Positions 36,482-45,780 of a DNA stretch of 64,000 nt are shown here, in pieces; position 1 is the first letter of the stretch, and every line of letters begins with the position of its first letter. The translations under genes were made by a program, and so were the position numbers. Origin of the DNA: Humisphaera borealis (GTDB taxonomy: Bacteria; Planctomycetota; Phycisphaerae; Tepidisphaerales; Tepidisphaeraceae); NCBI RefSeq assembly GCF_015169395.1, contig NZ_CP063458.1, positions 3,720,001-3,784,000 of the forward strand, in the 5' to 3' direction. The notes beneath the pieces are model-generated. The model ran no database searches. It saw only the letters and a program-made list of their open reading frames with translations, and was not told the origin of the DNA.

Positions 36482-37312
36482 ATGAAACGAACGCCGACAC
36501 GAATCGCCTCACTGGTTCTGCCGCTGGTCATGGGATCGACGCTCGCCTGCGCGCAGCCGGCGCCCGGTGGCAACCCCGCCCCGGTGAATCCGGTTGCCCC
36601 CGCGGGCGGACCCGCCGTGCCGGCCGGTGCGCCGAATGTCGACGCGATCCTCGACCAGCTCGACCAGCGCGGGCAGACGCTCGACACCTTTGTCGCCGAT
36701 GTCGAGCTGATGGAGGAAGACGCCACGCTCGCGACCGAGAACACACGCGTCGGCAAGCTCTGGTATCAGAAGCTCCCGGATGGATCGGTCCGCCTGCGCA
36801 TCGCGTTCACCGACCGTCTGACCAAAAACGCCAAGCAGAACGACCCGATCGACTATGTGTTGGAAGGCGGCCGGCTCATCGAGCGTCAGCACGCCAAGAA
36901 GCTGGAAGTCCGCCGGCAGATCCTCAAGCCCGGCGAGAAGCTGAACCCCTTCAAGCTCGGCGAAGGCCCGGTGCCTCTGCCGATCGGCCAGAAGAAGGAA
37001 GACGTCAAAAAGCAGTTCGACGTGACGGCGGCCAAGCCCGACAAGGAAGACCCCGCCGGGACGTCGCATGTGATGCTCCGCCCCAGGGCGAACACGTCGC
37101 TTTCGCGAAAGTTCAGCCTGATCGACGTCTGGGTCGACCAGAAGTCGCAGATGCCGGCGAAGATCATGACCGCCGACCGGAAGGAAGAGAACATCAAGAC
37201 GACGACGCTGAAGAACATCCAGATCAACCCGAAGCTGGCGGATGAAGACTTCAAGCTGCCGGCGATCGACGAGACGAAATGGAATGTGACGGTGGAGACG
37301 CTGAAGGAGTGA
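36482..37312 (+). CDS. LolA-like outer-membrane lipoprotein-sorting protein
   Basis: 276 residues. Signal peptide about 1-24 (ending CAQ). A Pro/Ala-rich linker at 25-50 precedes the LolA-like beta-sheet (DTFVADVELMEEDATLATENTRVGKLWYQKLPDGSVRLRIAF ... KFSLIDVWVDQKSQMPAKIMTAD). LolA carries lipoproteins across the periplasm. The motif of a full LolA is not fixed, so this may be a lipid- or lipoprotein-binding relative. GGAG lies 7 nt before the ATG. No LolB or LolCDE gene nearby. Confidence 0.75.
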   Translation: MKRTPTRIASLVLPLVMGSTLACAQPAPGGNPAPVNPVAPAGGPAVPAGAPNVDAILDQLDQRGQTLDTFVADVELMEEDATLATENTRVGKLWYQKLPDGSVRLRIAFTDRLTKNAKQNDPIDYVLEGGRLIERQHAKKLEVRRQILKPGEKLNPFKLGEGPVPLPIGQKKEDVKKQFDVTAAKPDKEDPAGTSHVMLRPRANTSLSRKFSLIDVWVDQKSQMPAKIMTADRKEENIKTTTLKNIQINPKLADEDFKLPAIDETKWNVTVETLKE

Positions 37313-37321
37313 AGATGGTGC

Positions 37322-37342
37322 GGATGAAGGATGAAGGATGAA
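37322..37342. repeat. Heptamer tandem (GGATGAA)3
   Basis: Three perfect copies of GGATGAA follow the LolA-like stop codon. Same heptamer period as 29700-29776 and 38717-38765. Confidence 0.8.
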
Positions 37343-37401
37343 GAACGGGGAATGGAGAACGTCGCGTTTAGCGGTCGCACCGAAGGTGCACCCTTCTTCC
37401 C

Positions 37402-37989
37402 TTACGGCGGCGGATTCTGGCCGGCGTTCAGAGCGGCGATGATCTTGGAGAGGGACTTGGCGTCCTTCCATCGGACTTGTCCGTCCAAGTACAACACATG
37501 GCCGCCCTCTCCGGTGTGATTGACAAGCGGTTCATACGCAATGACCGCAGTTGCCGGCGATGATGGGGTGAGACCTTTCCCGGCGTAGTGGTACGAAAGG
37601 TACCCGCCGCTTGTAGAACCCGGCGGCGGGCTGGTGGCGAGTTTCGTATGGATCTGGGTGTTATCCCCGCCAGCAGCGCGAAGGTCGTTGCTACTGGGGC
37701 AAAGACAGGACTCGGGATCAATCTGACCGGCGACGTACAGCGCCGCAAACGAGTCCGGCAGCTTGTAGGCGTTACCGTTGGCGTAGCTCAGGCAGGCGAT
37801 CCCGATTTGCCGCAGGTTGGACGCGCACTTGAGCCGATTGGATCCTTCACTCGCCCGACCGCGGTTGCCGAACGGCAATACGAGCACCAACAGAAGCCCG
37901 AACGCAAGGAGGAGGAAAAGCCAGCTCCACCAGGGCGACTTGGAGCTGGCATTTTGCCCCGGTAATGCGTAGTCGAGCTGTTGCGTCAC
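37402..37989 (-). CDS. DUF1559-type (H-X9-DG) pilin-like protein
   Basis: 195 residues. One hydrophobic helix at about 20-40 (WWSWLFLLLAFGLLLVLVLPFG), then KCASNLRQIGIACLSYANGN, the typical start of the DUF1559 globular domain. Near the C-terminus HTGEGGHVLYLDGQVRW contains the H-X9-DG box. A canonical prepilin cleavage site is not seen, so it may be anchored instead. GTG start at 37989 with GAGGG 5 nt upstream. These proteins are abundant in planctomycetes; function unknown. Confidence 0.7.
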   Translation of the reverse strand: MTQQLDYALPGQNASSKSPWWSWLFLLLAFGLLLVLVLPFGNRGRASEGSNRLKCASNLRQIGIACLSYANGNAYKLPDSFAALYVAGQIDPESCLCPSSNDLRAAGGDNTQIHTKLATSPPPGSTSGGYLSYHYAGKGLTPSSPATAVIAYEPLVNHTGEGGHVLYLDGQVRWKDAKSLSKIIAALNAGQNPPP

Positions 37990-38021
37990 GGTTGCCCTCG
38001 CAGTTGCAAGCCTCTAGCCGC

Positions 38022-38471
38022 CTACCTTGTCACCGCGCCACTCTCCACCAACACCGCCGCGATCGCGAACGTTGCCAGCAGGCTTACGACGAAGTTCACC
38101 GCGGTGAACGCGATGACATACGTCAGTTCAAGATCGAACAGCCACATCATCAGGATGACGAACGTGGTCGTGCGGACGAGGAATCCGAAGCCCGACGGCA
38201 GGAATGCGCCCAGCGCCGCTGAGAAGATGTAGATGCCGGCGAGTTTGAGCGCCGCCGACAGCAGATCGCCGAAGCTGACCTTGCAGATCGCCGCCGTCAC
38301 GTAGGCGGCCATCAGCATCAGCAGGGTGCCGACGACGGTGCTGATGCCGACGTACGCCAGCAGCAGGCCGACCTTGCTGCCGAACTGGATCAGGCCGGCG
38401 ACGACGAACAGCAGTTCGCCGCCGATGATCAGGCCGATCGGAATCTTGCGCTCTGTGAGTGAGTAGTCCAT
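38022..38471 (-). CDS. Four-helix membrane protein
   Basis: 149 residues, almost entirely hydrophobic: four membrane helices (about 12-32, 37-60, 70-95, 105-130) with short loops. No family recognised. Positive residues at the N-terminus suggest an inside start. It lies between the H-X9-DG gene and the argH region with 32-bp spacing to the former, so the two could be co-transcribed. Confidence 0.65.
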   Translation of the reverse strand: MDYSLTERKIPIGLIIGGELLFVVAGLIQFGSKVGLLLAYVGISTVVGTLLMLMAAYVTAAICKVSFGDLLSAALKLAGIYIFSAALGAFLPSGFGFLVRTTTFVILMMWLFDLELTYVIAFTAVNFVVSLLATFAIAAVLVESGAVTR

Positions 38472-38543
38472 GCGTGCCCTCCCGTGCCGTGTGGGTGTTG
38501 TCGAAGCGTACCGACCTTGGGGAGACGTTCAAGAGAATACGAC

Positions 38544-38690
38544 TTTTAGCGCCATCCCCGAAGGGGTGGGATTCCGGCGCGGGTCGCTCGGAGTCGCTCA
38601 CTGCGACGAAGTGGTTGCGGTTAGACCTCGCGCAGATCCAACACCTTTCGCGTATCGCAGAAACCCACCCCTTCGGGGATGGCGCTAAAA
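38544..38690. repeat. Perfect 27-bp inverted repeat, REP-like doublet
   Basis: The left arm 38544-38570 and the right arm 38664-38690 are perfect reverse complements over 27 bp. Each arm contains its own hairpin (CCCC/GAAG.. or TTCG/GGGG). 93 nt lie between them. It occupies the gap upstream of argH. Confidence 0.9.
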
Positions 38691-38716
38691 GGAGTCCTCT
38701 GGAGTTCAACTTTCAA

Positions 38717-38765
38717 TCCTCGATCCTCGATCCTCGACGTTCGACGTTCGACGTTCGACGTTCGA
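38717..38765. repeat. Heptamer array (TCCTCGA)3(CGTTCGA)4
   Basis: Three perfect copies of TCCTCGA at 38717-38737 are followed without a gap by four of CGTTCGA to 38765. Both words are heptamers differing in their first three bases, so this looks like array change by mutation and re-amplification. Confidence 0.9.
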
Positions 38766-38822
38766 TCGTATTTCGTTACCCACCTGTCCACTTCACCCAT
38801 CTCTCGTACAATCCCCCATCCC

Positions 38823-40271
<1,449 letters not shown>

Positions 40272-40317
40272 TCGGCCTTTCCGCTTGTCGTCGCGCCGGC
40301 GGGTTCGCGGCCGCGCG

Positions 40318-42387
40318 TCACTTCACCTTCCACGCCTCGTCGAAGAATCCGTTCGCGACGACATTCCCCGGATCGCCGGCATCCGGCGGTGTGGTGATGT
40401 CGATGATCGCCCAGTCGCCGAGCTTTGGGTTCTGCTGCGAGTTCGTGCCGTCGTGGGCTTCGCGGAAGGTCAGGCCGCTGTTGAGGACGACGTACTTCGC
40501 CGGGTTCTTCGGGTTCGGGTAGATCAGCGCGGGCACGGTGTTCGCCACATCGTAAGACTTGCCGGCGAAGGTCAACTTCTCGTCGCCGTAGCTCACCGGA
40601 AGCTTGCCGGCCAAGTCGGCGATGAGCTTGTTGCTCTTGGCGTCACCCCACAGGACAAGGTTGTACTTCGCGATGTCGTCGGCGGTGACGTCAGTGTCTT
40701 TCTTGATCCGCAGGTCGCCGCGCATCAGGGCGCGCCAGCGGTCCTGTTGGTGCTGCATCTCAAACGCCGTCCAAGCCGCAACTACCGGGCTGGCGGCCTT
40801 GCCGGTGGGGGCAACGAAGAGGAACGGCGACATGAAGGCGTCGTCGATCGGGCCTTGGAGGCCGGGGGATTTGCGATAAGGACTGGTCGGCGATTCGAGC
40901 ACCGGTAGTGCCCATCCGCCTCCCAACTTCACCAATTGAAGTGTACCGCTGCTCAAGTCTTTGGGAGTTACCTGGATCCGTTTGCCGTCGATCACCACCA
41001 GGGAAGACGCCGATTCTCCGGCGTTTCCGAGAAGTAAGAAATCACTGAGTGCGATGCGAGTCACGTTTGTCGTACTGACCGCAAGTTCTGCAGGATTCAC
41101 ACGCTTTGCGTCGACCCGCGCCTCCTTCCAGTGCTCTTCCATCCCCAGAATCTCCACCCAGAACTGTTTGTTGTACCGCAGCGTCTTCGTCTGCAGATGC
41201 ACTTCGGCCGGGTGCGGGTTCCGCCCTTGCTTTACGTAGCCATCGATCTTCGCCAGCATCTCCGGCAGCGGGAGATACTTGTGCTCCACCTTCGGGCCGA
41301 TGAACTGCGTCAACTCCTGGCCGTCCTTCTTCAGCTCCTCGGCCATGATGTTCGCCGACTGCCGCTGCTTGTCGTTTTCGCCGCTGTAGCTGATGAGGTG
41401 CGTGTTGCGGAAATTGCGCAGGTAGTCCGGAACATCGTACTGGCCCCAGAGCAGCTTCTCGGCCAGCGGCGTCTTCGCCGGGTCGAGGTTCTGGTAGCGC
41501 TGCACGTCGATAAACCCCGCGCCCGGCTGCACGACGCAGAACTGGTCGGCGTAGTGGACGCCCAGGTGCCACGCGCCCGCCCCGCCCATGCTGAAGCCGG
41601 CGAGCACCACGCGGTTCTCGTCGATCTTGTACCGCTTCTTCACCGACGCGATCGCGTCGAGCACATCGATCTCGCCGGCGTTCTTGTATCCGACGCACTG
41701 TCGTCCGAGCGGGTGCAGCACGATCGCGTTTTCATGCTTCACTTCGCCACGCTTGCTCTGCCGGCCGGCGATGAAATACAGGTCGGTGTCGGTGTCGCCG
41801 CGGCCGTGGAGCCAGATGTACAAAGGCACCGGCTTGCTGAAGTCGACATCCTTGCCGATGTCGAGCCCGTAAGGCTGCGCCGACCCATCGATGTCGCTGA
41901 TGTACCCACGAACGAGCGTGCCGGTTGCTTTCGTCCAGGCGTGCGTGCCCTTGTTGAGTTCGTCGAGCCGGGCATTGGCGGTCTTGAGCAGATCGAGGCA
42001 TAGCGCAACCCCGCGCGGTGCGGTCGATTTCGCCGGAGTCGCCGGCTTTGGCGCGGCAGGCTTCGGAGCCGCTTGCGGTTTTGTGCCAGTCGTGGGTGCC
42101 GGTGCCGCGGCCTTCTTCGCTTCGTAAAACTCATCGTGCAGCAGCGCGTACCGCACTGCCTTCTCGTACACCTTCACGTCCGGCAGTACATCGGCGAGCG
42201 CGGGGTTGCCTTCCAGCTTGGCGATCCGAGCCTGCACTTTGGTCAGCTCGGCTTCGATCTTCTGCCGGTCGGTGGCGTCGATCTTTACGCCCGGCGGCGG
42301 GAGCTTCCGCGCGATCGGCTGGATGTCGGCGGCGTACGTGAGCGAAATCGACAACAACAATGCGATGGCGGCGGCTCGGTAGGGCAT
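40318..42387 (-). CDS. Secreted alpha/beta-hydrolase (esterase/peptidase-like)
   Basis: 689 residues from the ATG at 42387. Signal peptide about 1-19. A Pro/Ala/Lys-rich spacer lies near 93-125. The catalytic domain follows: IWLHGRGDTD near 191, nucleophile Ser in GFSMGGAGAW at about 266, an Asp in SGENDKQ and a His in KVEHKYLP complete a plausible triad. Resembles the dienelactone hydrolase/PHB depolymerase type. The C-terminal 250 residues form a second, unknown region. GATAAT lies 6 nt before the start, suggesting leaderless transcription. Substrate unknown. Confidence 0.82.
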   Translation of the reverse strand: MPYRAAAIALLLSISLTYAADIQPIARKLPPPGVKIDATDRQKIEAELTKVQARIAKLEGNPALADVLPDVKVYEKAVRYALLHDEFYEAKKAAAPAPTTGTKPQAAPKPAAPKPATPAKSTAPRGVALCLDLLKTANARLDELNKGTHAWTKATGTLVRGYISDIDGSAQPYGLDIGKDVDFSKPVPLYIWLHGRGDTDTDLYFIAGRQSKRGEVKHENAIVLHPLGRQCVGYKNAGEIDVLDAIASVKKRYKIDENRVVLAGFSMGGAGAWHLGVHYADQFCVVQPGAGFIDVQRYQNLDPAKTPLAEKLLWGQYDVPDYLRNFRNTHLISYSGENDKQRQSANIMAEELKKDGQELTQFIGPKVEHKYLPLPEMLAKIDGYVKQGRNPHPAEVHLQTKTLRYNKQFWVEILGMEEHWKEARVDAKRVNPAELAVSTTNVTRIALSDFLLLGNAGESASSLVVIDGKRIQVTPKDLSSGTLQLVKLGGGWALPVLESPTSPYRKSPGLQGPIDDAFMSPFLFVAPTGKAASPVVAAWTAFEMQHQQDRWRALMRGDLRIKKDTDVTADDIAKYNLVLWGDAKSNKLIADLAGKLPVSYGDEKLTFAGKSYDVANTVPALIYPNPKNPAKYVVLNSGLTFREAHDGTNSQQNPKLGDWAIIDITTPPDAGDPGNVVANGFFDEAWKVK

Positions 42388-42431
42388 GGTGGGATTATCC
42401 GTCACTCGGCGTTGCGCTACAATCTTCTTCT

Positions 42432-42734
42432 CTACGCCTGCTCGACGACGAATACCTGCCTGTACCGCAGCACCCCGCCGACACGATCGCTCACATGAGC
42501 CGCGACCCAGCTCGCCTGTGATTGCCCGTCGAGCTGAATGACAAGGACGTCGCCGACGGAGATGCCGGGCAGCGGCGATCCCGTGAGTGGCAGATAGACG
42601 ACGGCGGACGCCGCGACCCCCGCCGACTCGAGCCAGGCTTGCTCACTGGTCGTCGGGGAAGCGAGCGTGCACCGCATCTCCAGCGCATCGCCGGCCGGCG
42701 GATTGACTTCAACGAGTTTGGCGTTGTGGAGCAT
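42432..42734 (-). CDS. Small phage-like structural protein (putative head closure)
   Basis: 100 residues, beta-rich (LVEVNPPAGDALEMRCTL, AVVYLPLTGSPLPGISVGDVLVIQLDG). The last gene of the minus-strand head module, 52 bp after the connector gene. By position (downstream of the connector gene) it would be a head-closure or tail-adaptor-like protein; no sequence signature confirms this. Start MLHNAKLV at 42734. Confidence 0.5.
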   Translation of the reverse strand: MLHNAKLVEVNPPAGDALEMRCTLASPTTSEQAWLESAGVAASAVVYLPLTGSPLPGISVGDVLVIQLDGQSQASWVAAHVSDRVGGVLRYRQVFVVEQA

Positions 42735-42786
42735 GGGTGGGTCACCGGTTTGGAGATGGGTGGTTCGCGCACGATCGGGATCCTGC

Positions 42787-43296
42787 TCACAGCAGTCGGC
42801 CGCTTTGCAGGCGGTAGCGGCGTAGCACGATCCACGCCCGGCGGCAGAGTCCCGAACGCACCCCGGGGCCGGACGTCGACTTGTAGCTTTCGGCGAGCGC
42901 GCCGGTCTGCTCGTAGACGACGCCGTCGTGCTGGGCCGAAAGGCGCAATTCGCGGTCGCCGGCGAGAATGGCATCGGCCTGGTAGAGCGCGGCGCGCTTC
43001 ACGCTTGCCGGGACGACCGCCGACTGGGTGTCGTCGTCCCAGTCCCAGACGCGCGATGGCGTTACGGCCGGGTCGCTGTCGAAGCTGCGGGGAAACTCGC
43101 GCGGCTGATCGGCGTCGTAGCGACGGCCCTGGTAGGACATCGCCGAATCGATATCGATCGTCGCCTGCAATAGCGCGGCCGACTTCTCGTCGTCGGTCAC
43201 TGCCTTGTATGCGGCCAGTTCCGGAAGTGCATCGGCGAGGGTGTCGGCGTCAGCAAGGGACAAATACGCGGCCGCAGGAATGACGGGTTCGGGCAT
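42787..43296 (-). CDS. Head-tail connector-like protein
   Basis: 169 residues. An N-terminal helical part (AAYLSLADADTLADALPELAAY...DDEKSAALLQATIDIDSAM) resembles DnaT-like or gp6-type connector proteins of siphophages, with the usual YQGRRYDADQPREFPRSFD segment. The ATG at 43296 has GAGG 7 nt upstream. It lies between the 126-residue structural gene and the last gene of the module. Confidence 0.6.
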   Translation of the reverse strand: MPEPVIPAAAYLSLADADTLADALPELAAYKAVTDDEKSAALLQATIDIDSAMSYQGRRYDADQPREFPRSFDSDPAVTPSRVWDWDDDTQSAVVPASVKRAALYQADAILAGDRELRLSAQHDGVVYEQTGALAESYKSTSGPGVRSGLCRRAWIVLRRYRLQSGRLL

Positions 43297-43398
43297 GGTG
43301 CACCTCGTGGGTTGCGATGATGACACTCGGGAAATGGGGCCGCCGGCGAGACGGTGGGTTCGGCCGGCGGCCCCGGAGACGCTGCAGCGGTGCCAGTG

Positions 43399-43779
43399 CT
43401 AAGGCAGCGGGTTGAGCCACGCCTTGTAAGTGATGGAAGGCGTTGTGCCCGAGGTCGTCAGGACCAGTCGGATGTACCGCTTGGTGCTGACGCCGCGGAC
43501 CACGGTAACACCGGTGGAGACCGCGACTGTTCCGACGCCGCACGCGGCGAAAGTGGCGTTGTCCGACGACTCCTGGAGGGTGAAGGTGTAGGCCTCGTTG
43601 CCGTCGTCGGTGTCGCGGCTGACGACGGCGACCAGCGCCGTCATGCGCCGGCCGGGCCCCCCGGGCGCGTACCCCGCGCCTAGATCCAGTGCGGTCGAGT
43701 TGAATGTAGCGGTCTTGGTGACAGTGTCCTGCAGCAACAGGCGGGCGTCCTGCGGGGTGGGAACAATGGGAGATGACAT
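43399..43779 (-). CDS. Small phage-like capsid-associated protein
   Basis: 126 residues, beta-rich with Gly/Thr patches (YAPGGPGRRMTALVAVVSRD, TTSGTTPSITYKAWL). AAGGA 7 nt upstream of the ATG. Its position just after the major capsid suggests a decoration or fibre-like protein; not confirmed by signature. Confidence 0.55.
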   Translation of the reverse strand: MSSPIVPTPQDARLLLQDTVTKTATFNSTALDLGAGYAPGGPGRRMTALVAVVSRDTDDGNEAYTFTLQESSDNATFAACGVGTVAVSTGVTVVRGVSTKRYIRLVLTTSGTTPSITYKAWLNPLP

Positions 43780-43870
43780 GGGAGATTCCTTTTATGTAAA
43801 TGGTGTAAATGCAACTGAATGATCGGTCACTTGTCGCGCGAACCAGTGACCAGTGACAAATGACAGTTTC

Positions 43871-44776
43871 CTACGCCGTAATGCCCTTGATTCGGCTGGC
43901 CGCGCGGGGGTGGAACATGCCCATGCCGATCGCGGATTCGACCAGGTCGCTGTAGTAGGTGCCGAGCAGGCCGACCGAGACGTGCTCGATCATCTTGCTG
44001 CCGATCAGGCCCTGGACGTGTTCGCCGTCGACGTCGCTGCCGGGGCGGATGACGTACAGGCTCGTGGTGACGTTCGAGCTTCCCTGGGTTTCGTTGAAGT
44101 CGAGGATGGGGGTTTCGTCGCCGTCCTCGTCGAGCACCTGGATGGGAGCGCCGTCGTACTCGCGAACCTGCGCGCCGATCTCGCTCATCGCCGCCCCGCC
44201 GGCGGCGTCGCGAACCAGTGCGGTGATCTGCCGGCGGACGGCCTTGTTGCAGATGATGACCTTGCGGCTGTTGGACCCGACGACGCTGTCGAGCGCCTCG
44301 TCGAGCAGTTCCAGCGTAAGCGGCCCGCCGTTGGCCGCCACGGTCAGCACCTGGCTGCCGGTCAGACGCCCGTTGAGCCCGTAGAACTGCAGCGGATCGA
44401 CGGTGGGATCGCCTTTGATGACGTAGCGGTCGAAGAAGAGGCCGGCCTTTTTCACTTTGGCGGCGATCGCGTTGGCGCGGGCGGCGTCGCCTTGCTTGTT
44501 GACGATCTGGCGGTCGGTGCGGACTTCGCCGCCGAAGATCGACAGCGACTCCACCTGCGGGTTCACCACGCCGGCGTCTTCGGTGTAGGAGTCGTTGAGC
44601 CCGCGGAATGCGATGCCACCGAGCGCGGATTGGCGGTTGTAGGTGTACGCGAACCCGTCCACGGGGACGAAGCGGAGGATCTTGAGGAAGATCGACTCGT
44701 TGGTGATCTCCTGGATGATGCCCCGCCGCATTGGCGAGCGGGACTGGTTGGCGAAATCGAGTAGCGAGATAGCCAT
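43871..44776 (-). CDS. Major capsid protein (HK97-like)
   Basis: 301 residues. A short N-terminal arm is followed by the E-loop-like segment (FVPVDGFAYTYNRQSALGGIAFRGLNDS...) and P- and A-domain text (GDPTVDPLQFYGLNGRLTG, DEALDSVVGSNSRKVIICNKAVRRQITALVRD, PIQVLDEDGDETPILDF) in the order of HK97-fold major capsids. It is short and has no recognisable delta domain; the separate 267-residue gene upstream may provide scaffolding. AGGA 8 nt upstream of the ATG. Host-like GC. No database comparison was made; the call rests on order and fold pattern. Confidence 0.78.
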   Translation of the reverse strand: MAISLLDFANQSRSPMRRGIIQEITNESIFLKILRFVPVDGFAYTYNRQSALGGIAFRGLNDSYTEDAGVVNPQVESLSIFGGEVRTDRQIVNKQGDAARANAIAAKVKKAGLFFDRYVIKGDPTVDPLQFYGLNGRLTGSQVLTVAANGGPLTLELLDEALDSVVGSNSRKVIICNKAVRRQITALVRDAAGGAAMSEIGAQVREYDGAPIQVLDEDGDETPILDFNETQGSSNVTTSLYVIRPGSDVDGEHVQGLIGSKMIEHVSVGLLGTYYSDLVESAIGMGMFHPRAASRIKGITA

Positions 44777-44908
44777 GGGAGTTTTCCTTTCTTGAACTGT
44801 GGAGCGGGCAAGTTCGCTTGCCTGTTGAGTTGACGATCAGGCACGCAAAGGCGCGGGCATGACCTCATGCCCAGGCCTCCTAATGTCTTTCGAATAGAGT
44901 AGATGCAG

Positions 44909-45667
44909 TTAATCTGCGCCGACAAAGAGCGGCTCGCCGTCGAGGACGTCGGGCGCGGGTGCGCGCTGATCGCTGCGCGCATCGCGGGGATGACGATTCG
45001 ATCCGGCTTCGGCGGCGGGAGTGGCTTTGGACGGCGATCCTCTCAGGCCCAGCGCGATCTGCTGCATGGGGGAGAGCTTGCTGTAGTCGATCGCGGCAGC
45101 GGGCGATTGGCCGCCGGGGTCGGTGCCGAAGAAGTCTTCCGGCGGATCGAACCCGACGTCCGGCGCCGAGGGCGCTGCCGGCTGAGTCGCCGGACTGCGA
45201 CCGCCCTGCCCGGCCGATCGCAGGTCGTCGCGGAACTGCCGGCGGACTTTCTGTTCCGCGTCGGCAAGCGTGGCGTCGTCGGCTGTCTTAGGCATGAGCC
45301 TTCTGTACGCTTCGGGAAGATCGGACAGGTGCTGCCGGAGGTACTCGTCGCGGGCGATCGATCGAGCCGCCGTCGCCGAGTGCTGGCGGAACAGGTCGGC
45401 GACGAACGCGCGGAGGTCGGCCGGGCTGACGGCCGGTGACGAGGAAGCCGTGGCCAACGGGTTGGGCGCCGGCGACGGCGTCGGTGACGCTTTGAGTCCG
45501 TCGAGCAGGGTTTGCTGCTGGCGGGAAAGCTGACCGACGGCATCGATCAATCGGCTGAGCCGGTCGTCCGGCGGAGTTGCGGGGGTCGAGGTCTGTGACA
45601 TAGCGAGTGCCTTTCTGCCGCTGGCATGCAGCGGACGTTTGAAGAGGGTGAAGAATCGGAACGGCAT
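44909..45667 (-). CDS. Putative scaffold-like protein of the head module
   Basis: 252 residues from the ATG at 45667. Pro/Ala/Ser/Gln-rich with a Gln-rich helix (LIDAVGQLSRQQQTLLDGL) near the N-terminus and a charged stretch ARDEYLRQHLSDLPEAYRRLM. Its place between portal and major capsid is where scaffold or protease genes sit in tailed-phage maps. No protease motif is seen. An alternative start is the ATG at 45601 (MSQTSTPA), which has its own AAGG at good distance; the choice is uncertain. Confidence 0.5.
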   Translation of the reverse strand: MPFRFFTLFKRPLHASGRKALAMSQTSTPATPPDDRLSRLIDAVGQLSRQQQTLLDGLKASPTPSPAPNPLATASSSPAVSPADLRAFVADLFRQHSATAARSIARDEYLRQHLSDLPEAYRRLMPKTADDATLADAEQKVRRQFRDDLRSAGQGGRSPATQPAAPSAPDVGFDPPEDFFGTDPGGQSPAAAIDYSKLSPMQQIALGLRGSPSKATPAAEAGSNRHPRDARSDQRAPAPDVLDGEPLFVGAD

Positions 45668-45780
45668 GGTGAGTCCTGTTGGGGTGTCTTGAGACGCGTA
45701 ATTGGTTGTATGCTGTACAGGTGATCTATAAGTGGCTTTGTTGGGTGTTAAGGGGAGCGTCGTCGGTGGCAACCCCCTCC

